64,000 nt of DNA from Lepidonotus clava (Eukaryota > Annelida > Polychaeta > Phyllodocida > Polynoidae). Position numbers and translations under genes: made by a program. The stretch covers positions 30,420,792 to 30,484,791 of the forward strand of contig OW387135.1 of NCBI GenBank assembly GCA_936440205.1, given 5' to 3'. Under the pieces are notes generated by a model, which was given only the letters and a program-made list of their open reading frames with translations, was not told the origin of the DNA and made no database searches. Positions 1-13,738 of the stretch are shown here, piece after piece. Position 1 is the stretch's first letter. Each line of letters starts with the position of its first letter.

Positions 1-3000
1 TGATTGAGTGGACTCTGTCCTTGGATCTGTTCATTGTCATTTGAGATAATTAACCTCTATAGTTCAAAAGATCCAATTGATTAAAATCAGTATGCATCAG
101 TTAGGCTATGTAGACAGAAGAATAATGCAGATATATTAATTGTTTAACTGTTATGGCCAGTTGGCAGAAATGCTATAGATAGTGAAATAGCCAATAAACA
201 TGATTTCATTAGAATATCACCCAACAGAGACCAGGTGTTGCAGAGGATCTTCTGAAAGTCAGTATCAATACTCTTTTAGCAACTCCCATTTAATTTTTTC
301 TATAAGGAATTGATTGATCATTTATGTTCTAGGAATCACTATACACAACCCAAAGAGTGGTCTGGTTCTCTATTTACCCAAGTGAATTGCTACAGTGACA
401 TCCTAAGGACAGGGTTGGTGGACTGACCGCACGTTGTCCACCCCCAGGGGTCAAAGGTGACCAGGTGATCTATGTGGGTTCATTGGGCAGGTGAAGGGGG
501 AGGGGCTGAGGGCCATTTTCAGTAGTGGGGCTCGTACTCTGCTTTGTTGAACTGCAATTGTAATACATGGGTCCACTTGGTTCACTTGACACATACGAGC
601 GAGACCTATATGGATATACCCAGGTAATTATGAGAGCGTCCAATTTGTATTTGTCACTAGGCAAGGTTTTTGTCAAAGTTTGGTTTCTGGAAAATGATTG
701 TATTGTTTGATTGACTTTTGGCTTCTGGTCAAAGGTTATATGGAAATTATCAATAGAGGCCAGTTAAGAATAAGCAACACAAACCTATTAAAGTGAATAG
801 CTATGCAATGGGGTTCTTTCATATTTACCCCTTTCTCCTTAAATGCCGATCAAATTGCGTTTTTGGACCAATCCCGATAATGTTCATATTTTGTTTTTGG
901 CGATATGGTTTATAGATCGTAAGATGATCAATGTTTGAAGAATGCAATAATCATTATTATGATATTCAGTCACATTCGGAGAAGTCAGTAACTGAGGCAT
1001 GGGTATTATATAGGATAAAAGCCTGATCGCAATTGGTATCTTGTGCAATATAGTCCCCATTCACAGTGGACCGTACATAGACAGACACTGCAGCTTCAGC
1101 GATTTATAGGCCCACCGGGCATGGGATATATGATATAGGCATATAATAAGTTTGTGATGAGATAGGGAGCGGTGGTACGGTAGTGATGAGCATATCGTGG
1201 GGCGAGGTAATCAGGGGAATAAGGGGCGCGGACGACCCTGTCATCTGGGGGCCGACGTTAGTCATCTCCTACCCTACAAACCATAGGGCGCGGCCCTCGA
1301 CAGGCACGAACCCCAGCCTCTGGTCACAGAATGACCACTGCTGACCGCCTTCTTGGCGACTTCAAATCATTGTCGTGGAACATTTTGGTATGGTATTGGG
1401 ACCTGGTCAAGGGTTCCAGGGCGCAATTTGGCGCCAATGGCCCTTTCTGTTCCCTGTATTTATGCTTATCGGGTTAATTGATAATCAGATACCGATTGGC
1501 GTTAATTCAGACTCAGCTTCTGTAGGTGGCTATTTGGCTGGCTAATTTTTCCCTGATTGACGTGACTCGAGAAACATTTAGCTTGAAGAAGAAAAGGCAG
1601 TGGGACCTACGTCTTGAACCAAAGGCGTACACTCCTATCATCAGCATATATACTGATTACAGGTCTGCGTGTATATGATCTATAATATTGATTCAGTATT
1701 TACATGTTAATATCACGTTTTGACTTATATCATAATGTGTTTGTTTAAAACTTAGTACATCTACATACAGAACGAAGTAAATCTATGTCTCTTGTAGAGT
1801 CAGCTATGGTGGGCTAGTTCACTCCTCAAGTGCAGTCCTAATTCTGATATAGATACATACCAGAATTTATAACAGGGGAGGTATTTCTCCCTTTTCACGT
1901 TTTCTATGTAGTTCATTCCAAATCTTACATGTTCTAGTAAGCTGCATGGGAGATTATAACAAATAACTAGTAAGTATATGCAGAATGCATTAAACCATAA
2001 TTCTATCTATCTAGAACAGTCCGGAGAACAGTAAACGGTTATGAAATTATGCAATCCAACTATAAATATTAAGTGTATGCAAAGATATGAAAGGAAGTAT
2101 TTTAGCTCTATCAAGTGACAATATAATTTCCTGTGTCTCACATTAACTAGCATAATGAGCCCACCAAAAAGTGCACGTTTCCTGTGAATTTGTCACATGA
2201 AGGTCACTGCATGAGACCTTATATATTCCATCGGATTAACCTACAGGTTAGACTAAGTAGGACAGGGCGATGACAGTGTCGACAGACAGGGCTAAATTAG
2301 GGGATTAATGGGCTAGCAGAGTGGGTCAGGTTACTGTGACAATGAAGGGTGTCACTGCTAATTCGTCAACTATATTGTGTACATCCATGAGTCTCTACTA
2401 AAGAGAGTCATGGTGATGAGTAAAGGCCTGGTCATGTGTGGATACTGTTCTGACATTGTGTTAAGTTTTAAATTTTGTCTGTGTTGGTCTCTAATCATGT
2501 ATGACTAAAACATTCTATAATTGCTGGGTCTGCTTTCCCGCCCGCCTGTGCGTTCCCGAGCACAATTATATTGGAGAACTTGGAACAGATGAAAATACTC
2601 CATGTTGGGTGTTTTGGTAAGAATTAAAATATTCTCTTTGTTTTTACACTCACTTCCCTACCTTTGCTGTGCTTATACACTAACATACACTCTCGCCTAT
2701 AGGACAGCAAATCTTCCCCATTGTTTCCGTTTTGGGGCAAAGTAGAAGTGTTTTTGTATTTCTTCTTAGATATGAACCAGGAGGCCAAATTTCATAACTT
2801 GAGACACTTTTCAGGCCATAAAAGGGATTACCCAATTTATAAATAGAATGACATTGAAAAATTTCTTTATAGATTTGAGATTCCCAGTCAGAGCCAAGGA
2901 AACGTGTGGATGTAGGGACTAAATTTGTAAGGATAAACGTCGCTCAGAACGGACGGTATTTTTATTGCTTTGTTTCTTTTTGAGTGGACCTAAAAGTCCC

Positions 3001-4540
3001 TTGAACCCAAGGTGAAGACGCACGGTTAGGCCTATATTGTTTTTTTTAAATTCCCCTATACCATTCTTCCACTTTGGATAGGCCTATAGCATGTATGATA
3101 TAGGTATTTGTAAATTCAGGGCAAGATTTGAGGGCCCACACGAAACTGATGCAGACCATATATAAATTCAACCCAACTGCTCCGACCAATATATTTATGT
3201 AACTCAAAACTGGATATGTCTCCCTTCAGTAGAGGGTTTCCTTTGGCTTCAAGGGCAATATCACTTGTCCAACATAAACAAAACGCATTTTCTGACTATA
3301 GGTGTATAATATAAAGTTATTATTTTACAACTTAAGAACGTCGAATTGCAAATTGTATATTCATAGAGCTGCAAGATAAGAAATGAAAGAGAAATATTTG
3401 ACTTGACAAAATAAATTTGAAATTAGCTTTCTGTGAATATTTCATAAAAGGGTCGGTATGGAGGGGTGGAGAGGTAAGTGTCCGAGGCTGACCCTGGGTG
3501 TAGGGCCAGCCCCCAATCCCTAATGCCATTGACCCAAAGCTGTCGGCAGATTACAGCCCGGCGAGCTTCACGCCTCCGACATGGCCCTTCTTGTCGCCCT
3601 CTGTGAGGTCCTCCTGTCATATCGGCCTGTAACCTGATCGTCCCTCTCACTGTCAATCCGCCTCAAACAGACTGCCAGCACGTCCCCAGGGTCTAAGTGG
3701 TCGAATCGGTTTGGGAAGGGCAAAAGGGCCTTTGGCCTGGAATAATTAGTAGTCGAGGTCCTCGGGTTGCCTCTGTGTGCAGAGGGACAGAGGTGGAGCT
3801 GGGCAGCTGGGATAACCCCCAAGGGTCCTCACAAGGGCATGTGACCTTTGGGCGCCTGAGGGCATCTGTAGGTAAACTCAGGTAAATGAGAGAGAAGGTG
3901 CCACGCGGACCTTTGTGGTGGCTGGACCTGGGTGACGACCGTATGACCCCCGGGTTGTACTGTGTGGTTTAGGGGAGGGCTCCGGCCGTAGTAAAGCATA
4001 CATCAAGGGCTTTGGCTTTGGACGGACGGCATTAATTGATAACTGCATGCGTGGTCACCAGCACCTGTCACTGGACTTAGCAGGCTCAAATATTTAACTA
4101 GAGTTTAACGACTGAATGAAAAATGCTGGGTTCCTCGATGAATATATTTAGTGTATGTATTGGTCATTTATCAAGAGTTAGTGTCATTCTAATTCTGAGA
4201 ACTACACGTGTTGCTTAAGGGTTATTATTGATCATTTGGTTGCTTAGACATTTCTTCTTACCTTTTGTGTCCATGTGTCCATGAGGCCTGTGACTCCATG
4301 GTTTCAAGAGGTAACCTTTCCAAATGTAATAGTTTCATCGTTAGCCGTTGGCGTAAATTGCATTCCATGTACATTCAATCTACAGTTATCCCTCTTATCC
4401 CAAAAATATTTCATTATCTCAGAAGCAATTGATCAAAATGATAATCCCCTTTGAAGTCATGAACATCTCTAAACTTTGCTGACACTTTGAATATAGCTCC
4501 AGCAGCAACCCTCATAAACCCTAGAGATAAGGGCTAATCC
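1..4540. other. Intergenic, no gene recognised
   Basis: AT-rich DNA with no supported coding exon. A DR1-like nuclear-receptor element (GGGTCAAAGGTGA) lies at 448-460. A GC-richer stretch at 3.45-3.97 kb has several short open frames on both strands, none with recognisable protein features. Confidence 0.6.
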
Positions 4541-4745
4541 ATGGCTGGAGCTGCTCGGTTGACAAGGGGGTCAGCGGGACCTGCTCGCTGTCGCCTCCAA
4601 TCAGCCCTGGAGCTGCTCGGAGCAGTTGGCGAGCTGCTCGCCGTAAGGGGGTCAGCCGGGGCAGGTGTCAGGGGCCGGCACCTGGGGCTGGTTACGGCGA
4701 GGTGGGGGCGACAGTTGCAAACCCCGAGGGGGGTCAGTAGCAGGG
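4541..4745. repeat. GC-rich patch of diverged internal repeats
   Basis: CTGCTCG words and AAGGGGGTCAGC(C/G)GGG recur about 100 bp apart. The two best copies are near 4551-4580 and 4631-4663, and some words form palindromes such as GCTGCTCGGAGCAG. The patch stands out sharply from AT-rich flanks. The open frame through it is low-complexity (Ala/Gly/Arg/Leu) and probably not a gene. Confidence 0.5.
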
Positions 4746-6332
4746 GAAATTGACGGCGACGTTTTTAACCCTCTCCTACTATGCACATCTAATAAGCTGA
4801 TTTGAAAAAGGGAATGGCAGTTTTTACCCGACAGGTTAATTTAAGGGTCATCTCATGGAACTATTCTGCATTTCTATAGCACATTATACATTATAGACCT
4901 ATGTCTCTGATTTTTTACAGATATAGGTTGGGTTTACACGCAACTGCACGGTTTTGTTATTCTCTCTATGTCTCCCCCAAATGAAAAACATCCATCATGG
5001 ATTATCATAATAAATATCATTTTCTAATCATAAACTTAACAATCATAAAACATTCCCATAGCATACATAAAGCAAGCTATAGATGTAATGTAGGATATCA
5101 AAATGTTTCAATCCAATAATAGTAAAAAGGTTTTACCATTTTCAGCCTATAATTGGTGTTGTGACCGCCCCTATATATATAGCTAACGTATACACATAAA
5201 ATTAGTGTTGCCCCACTTCTCACCTCTTCCCTCGGCCAGTGGGTGATGAATGGCTGCAAATGTCGAACCACTACCATCAACGACGATCAAAACCGTATGC
5301 TAACTAGTTTCCGATACCATATTTTGACACGTGTAAGAGTCTGTACCAGGTTGTTGGTCATAACCTTGGCTGCGGGGTTATTGAAAGCTATAATCAATAC
5401 AAAAAGTGGGTTTATTACTTTTTGCTAAAACCTGGAATCCTTTGGCATCGACTATCAGTTGTTGATAAGTCCAAGAACGATATTTTAGATCATATAATAA
5501 TAGAAGGCCAACACTTTCCTTTTTGTTTTCAGGAGGTAAGTAGCAGTAAAATATGTGTAATAGGATACTGTAAAATGTTATCATATATCACAAGGACCAG
5601 CTGCAGAATTTAATGGCTCATGAAATAATGAAAAATAATATAACATAAAGCATTAGAAAAGGCCGTTTGTTACCATACGATTATTTTTGTAGGTGTGGAG
5701 AACACTGGATCTGAGACATTGGGCTGTCCCATCTTTTAACATGATTTACACCCTCTCGTAAAACTTTGATCCATGAAACATTTTCTAAAAAGTTTGAGTC
5801 CGCATCCAGTTGGATGTATAATGAGGAAGCACGGATGAGGTGCGAAACAGGATGGGAGTTAGGAGGGGGTCAGTCCATGTTTGTATTCACAACACTCGTT
5901 GTCACCCTCCCATGTCACTTTTAGTGGTAACTGGTAAACCTGTTGACCGTCCGGATGCTTCACAACTACAAAACCACCCAGAAAAAAAACCGCCTCAATT
6001 TTGCTTTGTAATACACATGTTGCTATGCAATAATAAAGAACCTTTCGCGATGTTCAATAACCCAGTTTTTACTTATAGCTATAACTGATAGCTTTAACAG
6101 TAATCATTGAATGGAGTTTCAATCAGTCTGGAATCCAATTTGCAAAGGACAAGAGAAAATTTTAAAAGAAGTGTTGGCTGCCATCCACTAGTCAACTTAA
6201 CACAACACTCAGGGATTAGGGTCGGGTGGCAGTGCCGGTCAAAGTTTATACAAGAATTACAAATATACTTTCCAGACAAGAATATTTATGTTATTATTGG
6301 GTTTGGTTGAATATTTGTTGTCAATATTGGTT

Positions 6333-6362
6333 AGAAATCGGGGGCTGTGCCCCCAAGCCCCC
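6333..6362. repeat. G/C-run hairpin GGGGGCTGTGCCCCC
   Basis: A 6-bp GC stem with a three-base loop is followed by another C-run and a pyrimidine tract. It resembles the end of an old dispersed repeat; the family was not identified. Confidence 0.35.
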
Positions 6363-6479
6363 CTTTTTCTTTCATTTTTTCTTTTTCTAAATTTTCTTAT
6401 AAATTGCCCCATAAACAATGACTGACCTAAGACAAACAAGAGGGGATTATCTTCTATCGTTGACTACTGAGGTGTTGTA

Positions 6480-6613
6480 CTTCTCATGGTTATTTCTTGG
6501 ACACTCTACCACGACCTGTTGTCGACAATAACGATAGTGGGAACAAGAGAAATAAATAAAAACAGATTCTGCTTTTCATGGTTATTTCATGGACACCCTG
6601 CCACAACCTTGCC
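6480..6613. repeat. Diverged direct repeat, two copies of about 42 bp
   Basis: The copies at 6480-6521 and 6572-6613 share CATGGTTATTTC, then TGGACAC and CTxCCAC, with several mismatches. The spacing is about 92 bp. Function is unknown. Confidence 0.5.
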
Positions 6614-7062
6614 AACCCCTTGACCCTGGATGTGGAGCAGCTGCAGGTCAGACCCTGGAGGAGTGACGTGTACTCTAGATTCTGGGAACGCGCCCAAGTC
6701 CCCGTGTCGTCGGACCTTGTTTACCGAGGACCTTCCAGGGGTCAAAGGTTATCTTCTAGTGTTGGTCCCCAACTACTTCGGCGTACGACGGTGGAACACA
6801 AGTAGAGTGCAGCAGGGGGCAGGTCATCCAATATAAAGCCAAGCTGCACATGTATGGACGGACTGGGGATGTTTTACCACGTTTTACCCTTCATTCCTGA
6901 ATGGTTATTTTTAATTAATTTTGTTATTGAAGTCTTGCTTCGGTTTCACGATAAATTGCAGCATACATAAGCTTTTTCATAAAGACTTCTACAAGGGAAT
7001 AATTCTGGTTAGAACCACTCAGTGTCTACTCAGGACACTTATGATAGAATCGTTTTCAATTT

Positions 7063-7100
7063 CAGCGGCGGATCCAGAGATTTTTAAAAGGGGGTCTGTG
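7063..7100. mobile_element. hAT-like transposon end remnant
   Basis: CAGCGGCGGATCCAGAGATT resembles the CAGGGGCGGATCC-type terminal repeat that recurs at 26387 and in decayed form at 34005. Only one end is recognisable, so the boundary is approximate. Confidence 0.4.
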
Positions 7101-7317
7101 TTTTACATTAGAAATTGCAAAATTTATCCAATAATAGAGGAGCCGTCAAATTCCGCAACTGAATCTAAGCCAGTCAAATCTCAAGGAGAGTACAGTAATT
7201 CATATTATGTGGGGAATTAGCTCCTGGGGAAGAATTCAATAAAATTAAAACATAATGTAGCGGCGGTGATCTAATGCTCAAGCTCAGAATGTACAGAAAC
7301 TTAAACATTATATTTAG

Positions 7318-7322
<5 letters not shown>

Positions 7323-7382
<60 letters not shown>
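7323..7382. repeat. (TG)30 microsatellite
   Basis: An uninterrupted TG dinucleotide run of about 60 bases. Confidence 0.98.
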
Positions 7383-7385
<3 letters not shown>

Positions 7386-7812
7386 ACGAAGTTGGGATTT
7401 GAAAGGATTCAAATTGTCCTTGCGCAAGGCCCTGTAAATGACTAATACAAAGGCCTATTCTTCCTCCATTCACTACATGCACGGGGCCGGGGCGCCACCG
7501 TCGCCAACACCTCAGAACGAGGCGAAGTTCTCTAAGCTCAGCCTGACAGGTGTGAATGCCACAGTAAAAATAGAATATAACACATGCATGTGTTATAAAT
7601 TCGCGATTCACACAGTTCATGTTACTATACTGAAGCATAGGACCACTAACAAGAAAACAAAATGCAATTTTTGCAGTTACAGGAAGTGCAGCAGGAAAAA
7701 CCACCCCTAGTAGTGGCTTCAACCTATGCATGTCTATTTTCTTGTATAATCTAATGTAACAGAACCAAGTATATTCTTTTTAATATCCAAATATTATGTC
7801 TCATTTCTTTAA

Positions 7813-8155
7813 CCCTTTAGTCCCCAATCCGGCCGTAGCCGCCCGAGGGTGTAGTCCCCAATCCGGCCGTAGCCGCCCAGGAAAATGGAAATTTTTCCAT
7901 TATTTTTCCATATTTTTCAAAGGAAAATATTATTATGAGTATTCAACATACAAAATTGGACAATATATCGTTTAAAAGCTGATTTAATTTCCTATCCAAT
8001 GCCACAAACCCCATTTCTATAAAGTACATTGAGAGGAGTGGGATAGTCTTTGAACTTCTTCAGTTACAGGGAATTTAGGGAATTCCAGAGGGAAATCCAT
8101 GGAAATCCTGGGGAAATCAGGCAATTCATGAATGCAACCTGTGGGGTCTAAAGGG
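7813..8155. mobile_element. piggyBac-type MITE, 343 bp
   Basis: TTAA target duplications lie at 7809-7812 and 8156-8159. The terminal inverted repeats are CCCTTTAGTCCCC on the left and the complement of CCCTTTAGACCCC on the right. TTAA targets with CCCT-type termini are the hallmark of piggyBac elements (family knowledge). The left end holds a tandem pair of a unit containing CCCCAATCCGGCCGTAGCCG. There is no transposase frame, so it is non-autonomous. Confidence 0.85.
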
Positions 8156-8427
8156 TTAATAATATGTCCACAAATGAGAGCTCTTGACTTTTAGATCAGA
8201 AAAAATAATATCTTTGGTTTTTGCAACCAGTTTAAAACAATTCCTGCCCTATTATCGTAGGTAGACTTATAGTTGGTCAGCAACAGAAAGGGATGTTTGC
8301 CTCGTTCTGATATCTGAAATATCCAATATGGCGGATGCAGGCATGTAGTGAATTCTAGGCCCTTTCGAACACATGTACGTGTACCACGTATTTGGGCAAA
8401 CAGGCATTATATCGTTTCTCTAAAGTA

Positions 8428-9194
8428 TTTATTTGGACGGTGGAAAATCATATAGTGTAACCTGGATTAATCCACAAAATTGAGACCCTGAGGAACAATT
8501 GATGACAATCTTTGCATCCAACGTTTTTCCTCTTTATCCCTTTCAATTTGAGCTACCTCAGATCCAGGGGGTGATCGAATAAAAGATAAAACTGAGATTA
8601 CGAGACCCTCTAGTTGACTCAAAGATCATCTTCGGACTAAGACGCAATAAGAACTAAAGCGATTCTTTGGTGCGGGCCTCAACTAAAACTGCAACTAAAA
8701 AAGCAGGGTTAGCAGGCCAACCCTGTAACCGACTGAGTATTTGTCGATACTGTCCTTTAATGAACACTAAACAGAAAATTAGAGCATCAACTGATGACCG
8801 CTGGTTCACACCTCTGTATAATATTAATTGCCAAAGCAGTAATTTGATTTACTTAATCACTTGCAAACACTGCAACATACATTATGTTGGCCAAACTAAA
8901 AATCGATTACTTACACGATTTCAGGGCCATTTTCATGATATTCAACATAACCATGACACCACTGTCGCCCGGCATTTTAATACTTGCCCGGCTGAAGCCC
9001 CGGGTCTTACGAAGGGTCTCGTAATCTCAGTTTTATCTTTTATTCGATCACCCCCTGGATCTGAGGTAGCTCAAATTGAAAGGGATAAAGAGGAAAAACG
9101 TTGGATGCAAAGATTGTCATCAATTGTTCCTCAGGGTCTCAATCTTATGGATTAATCCAGGTTACACTATATGGTTTTCCACCGTCCAAATAAA
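8428..9194 (+). mobile_element. Penelope-like retroelement fragment with inverted terminal copies
   Basis: Two near-identical inverted arms (8428-8609 and 9013-9194, 182 bp each, only a few mismatches) flank a 403-bp centre that encodes the C-terminal part of a Penelope-like protein. A partial inverted copy of the 3' end at the 5' side is the typical structure left by Penelope-like integration (family knowledge). The reverse-transcriptase part is absent, so this is a short, non-autonomous copy. High arm identity suggests a fairly young insertion. Confidence 0.85.
8667..9155 (+). CDS. Penelope-like element C-terminal GIY-YIG endonuclease region (partial)
   Basis: The 162-residue frame reads into the right inverted arm. 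Residues 20-29 hold a Cys-rich linker (C20, C26, C29). Residues 61-75 carry the GIY-YIG core IYLITCKHCNIHYVG with the CxxC insertion typical of Penelope-like endonucleases. R80 and R84 follow, then a His-rich stretch, and the end ERDKEEKRWMQRL...PQGLN matches the conserved PLE tail. It is a fragment, and its upstream part starts at the inversion junction. This is a mobile-element gene, not a host gene. Confidence 0.85.
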   Translation: MVRASTKTATKKAGLAGQPCNRLSICRYCPLMNTKQKIRASTDDRWFTPLYNINCQSSNLIYLITCKHCNIHYVGQTKNRLLTRFQGHFHDIQHNHDTTVARHFNTCPAEAPGLTKGLVISVLSFIRSPPGSEVAQIERDKEEKRWMQRLSSIVPQGLNLMD

Positions 9195-12100
9195 TTCAAT
9201 CAGATTTCACCATATCGTGTCAACCCGTGACATTACACACTAATTTTTTAGTGTATGGACATAGTCCTACCACCTTATTGACCAACACCCATTCCCCCTA
9301 TAATGTATCTTATTATAAAGCATCAAATTGGGGGACTTCACTGATTTTATTTCAAAATCGGGATGGGCCTGCCGAGAATATTCACAAACTTGAATAACAT
9401 TTAGTTATTCATACCATCTAAATTATCAATGGAATTTTTTCTATATAATTACTCAAAAATTCGCACCTGAAGAGCCATTTAAGGTGAAACCACTAAATAC
9501 CAACACTCATTTTTAATCATGAAGCTGACTCCATTCATTTGAGTCACCAGGGATACTTAACATTACATCCCCTTGATTAACACATGTTTTCCTGAATCAC
9601 ATCATAATTTGATGATGTCACAACCCTGGTTGCTACACAATTTTGGGTTGGCACGCAGGTTACCGTTGGCAACTTCTAAGTGACAACTGTCACTTGTTGT
9701 GGTAGTGCTGGGCAGGTTAGACCAACAATCCGTCACTCCTCGTTTCTCTAAAGTATTGGACCAACTTGTGATTATTGCAGACTCCTGGATCTGTGAAGAT
9801 TGCGCGGGATGTTCGATGAGTGTCCCGCACTGACTCATAAAGTAGGAAAGCATGACTGATGGACTTCTGAAGTGAGTTTTTACAGTTTTGGAAACTAGTT
9901 ATGTCACACTTGAACACGCGCACCCTGACTAAGGGACGACCTCTGAAAAATCAGTCAACAAGAAAGACTTATGCCCGAGCAAAACGTTACACAAAGGACC
10001 ATTATGTAGATGAAATACTAATATTTGTCATGCTTTACATAAGTGGAGCAGTGCCTGTCTTCTATCAAGTATTGGAACACTGAACAGAACTGTGCACGTG
10101 GCTAATGGATGTTGAGAACTTCAGAATCGTATAGGATATAAAACTAACGTCTAGGTTGTTTATACTGGATCTCCATAGGCAGACTGTGGTCTGTACAATA
10201 CTTTATAGTATGTCTTTATTCTAAGAAATCACACATCCCAATAGCGCATGATTTCTTTTAAGGTACAAAATCAAAATTAACCCTTTAGTTTAGTAAGCCA
10301 GAGAACCTATTCCCCTTCTATAAAAAAAAATCATGGCGACCTCTGAAACTTCCTTGTTTGGTATAAAGCCTCAGGTATCATTCTAAATGACAGAAACGGT
10401 ACTTCAGTCAAATCACTTCAATAAAATCTAAAACTACCGTTATGATTTGAACTAATGAATTTATATACCAAAAAGAATAATTTCTGGCCAAACAAAATTT
10501 ATCAATTTGTCTTTATGGGACCAAAGTGATTATGATGATAGTTGATGATAGCATCATGCATATGAGTATACATTGTGTAGTTATTGGGGTTCTTTAGATA
10601 AATAATAGCTTGCAGGCTATCTTCTGATAACGCTTTCTTACCAATGGATACAGTGTTGAGGACCACTTCTCAATCCTCGACACCTTTTGAGACTATTTTA
10701 TCTGGCATGGCGGCATTCAATGTTCAGTATTTTACCCATTACCGTTTGGTTAAGAGGTCTAAAATCCACCCGTGTACCACTATCTACATCCCATAAAACA
10801 TCTTGACGCCACGTCCTCTTGACATTTACCCTTCCTTCGGGCGAGGATGAACGTTGATATAAAAATCAACAACCAATATTTTACATTATTGTAGCATGAT
10901 TTATCTTAGTCATTTGATTCTCAAATGTGTCTGTGATGATCAACTTAAATGTATTTAGGCCTATTCATTTACCTCACTTTTTCAATATGCCTTGGTTATA
11001 TGCTTATTTGATAGTCAGTATATATAGCTCTGTCACAACAAGTATGTCAGTCACTAATCTAATAAGTTATTAATGATTATACTTTTCAAGAGTAATTCTC
11101 ATTCTTTACATCTCATTGTATTGGCGCGGAAAATTAAAGTTAGCGTATACTACGTGTACTACTTTCACCTAAGAATTGATATCAAAGTCCCCTCCGTTTG
11201 TTTGCTAAAACAAAGAAGATTATAGGCAGGCTATTATAGGATATATAGAGACCTCAACAACTATCAGCTATTTGCTACATTTGTATAATTAGTGTTCAAA
11301 CAAACAAAATTCCTCAAAATCACACTCTGTGACATTACTCAGATCATTCCCTGTAATACTGTAATCAGTTGATGCACTCACGAGCCAAAAGAGTAGTGCA
11401 TAATTCAACATGATTCGGCGCCAGTACCGATTACCCGGTGATTATAAATAAAGATACATTGAAATGGTCAAGTAGAATGATAAGCCTTGTGACACTTCAT
11501 GGTGAAATAATCAATAATGCGGTGTTTATATGCCTATCTTCAAGACGAGATTATGAATTCCTCCATGGAGCTTGACTTTAGATTAAACACATGATTTTCG
11601 ATTAAAGAAAACAAAAGGATGCAGATACTTTAGATATGGCGCGTTTATCATGGAGCACTTTCCAAAATTGAAGAGAAATAGAGAAGTCTTATTTTCAAAT
11701 GATTGCATTGGAGATGATATCACGTTAACCGAAAAATACCAGATAAAATGTGGATGCAGTAGTACAGTTGCAGTGCATGGGGGAGAGCGGATCCATGGCC
11801 TTTACAAACGTTTGATGAGGACAAGCTCCTATAGTGTATAGTACTTTGGTGCATTAGACACACCAATTCAGTATCTAGCCTCCTCTTCTTTAACAATCTT
11901 ACATCGTTTATTCCCTTGTCACTGGTAAAATATATCAGAAATGTAAAGCACCCAACAGTTCCATTTCAGCCCAGGACAATCAACGCCAAGTATATTCAAT
12001 TTTAAAAGAGAAGCTGGGTAATTACATGCACATTTTTCTATATATAAATGATGAACTGAAATCAGTGATAATAAATATCTTTATCAACCGTTGTTTATTC

Positions 12101-13738
12101 TAAATGTTATTCCGTCGTGACTGACGTTTTTGTTATTCGCCCTGCCATTTGAACGTGAACAGCAAATTCATTGCACGAGATGTTGACAGAGAATATCAAG
12201 CTTTCAACGCCAAGGCACTTGGTTATAAAGTATTATGTGTTAGGGACCCTTGTCAGAGGCAATCAGGCGAAGGTCAGGGTCTAGCTGACACAATGCAAGA
12301 CTTTCCTTGACGATAACCGACTTAAATGTCGTCTGCTAAATCAGGTTTCGGGGTATGGCTTCTGTCCACAGACGAATAGCCGCCTTTTTGGAGCCAGTCT
12401 TCGTATAGTTTCAGAGAGAAAGAGATCCAGTTGAAGTGTACCCGCCATTCTAACATTCAGTGACAAAGGCAATTGCTATGCAATGTTTTGAATATGATCA
12501 TGAATGATCTGCTGGAATGAAATAGATTTTGTGGGTGTCTGTTGAATTAACGCTTTTTCATTTGAATCTTGCATTTGATAGATACTAATTCTTGGAAGAT
12601 CAAGACGGGCTTGGGGCAGCATAGGTGTACTGCATGGTAGGGAGAACGACGTAAGCAATAGGGGACCATGAGAAAAAGACCGACAGTAAAAGTTAATTGG
12701 TATGAGCATAAAGTCGCTGAACGTCGTACTTTTCCTAGTGCACGATCGGGTATCCCTCACCTATCTGGAAAAACTATCGGTTTTTATCTAAAATTCTGCC
12801 AGAACCCGCGCATCGCTATGGACCATGCAGTTGACCTAAGTTGAGGGCTACACAATAATTCAGGCTTAGGGCACCCGAACATCCCTGGGGGCGCCCTGCA
12901 CTCTTTTCAGAGGTGTATGACCCCTCCTGGTGAGGTCATCTGCATGGGTTCTGGGGTGTCATGGCATGGATCCATGACCCAGACTGCGGTCTGTCTGCGA
13001 ATTTTATTCTGGTATTTATGAAACGAATGGATATATGACCATATCAAGGTCAAAGACAATTTTACAACACAGAACGAACAAGTAAACCTTTGTTATAAAA
13101 TCTTAGGCGTATATTCTTTTACTTTTGCAATTAAATTACTTTTCCTTCAATACATGTACCTACATTCGGTGGATACAAGAACACCCACATATAACTATAG
13201 AAAAGTGACCGTTGGTGGAGTAAACAGTAGAAACAAGAGTAAGCGCATGCGAAATACAAAATTAGGACTTGACTTTGCGTCACCTGGACACAAAACCCAT
13301 ATTTTCTAGGCCTGGGTATCTGGGTTATATGGGTGTCTAGGTGGCAGCAGGGGCGGGTCACCAGGTAGTCCGTCTCCTCCAGGCGGCCCACCTCCAGGGC
13401 TGACGTGTCTGGACGCCTGTCTAAGGCTCCATCACTCTCCTGTCTCCTCCAGGAATACAGTGCACAACCCAGCTGGATACAAAACACTCTCCGAACAGAT
13501 GTCTCTGTATGTACATTGAGCTGAGCCCGTCAGGGAATTGGAGGGGGAAATGCTACAGAAGTTGTGCTTGGAGAATAGGACCCCCTCTGCATCAACGTAT
13601 GGAGATTGCTGCAGCAATGAGGGATGTTCAATCATTGACATTCTTACCTTGTCTGACTTCCCGATTATCCACCCCCACCTCCCACCCCTCACACCAGACA
13701 CATGCACCAATGCTCGGACGAATCTTCCTCCAGGGTGA
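9195..13738. other. Intergenic, no gene recognised
   Basis: AT-rich, mostly featureless. A small hairpin with ACACTAA/TTAGTGT arms lies just after the Penelope fragment near 9237-9255. The open frames are short and lack motifs. Confidence 0.6.

Noticed and set aside
7174-7731. A 185-codon minus-strand open frame
   Set aside because: It owes its length to reading through the TG microsatellite (as a Thr-His run) and has no conserved features.
10280-10300. AATTAACCCTTTAG, looking like a piggyBac-type end
   Set aside because: No matching inverted end with TTAA was seen downstream or upstream, so a single short word is not enough.
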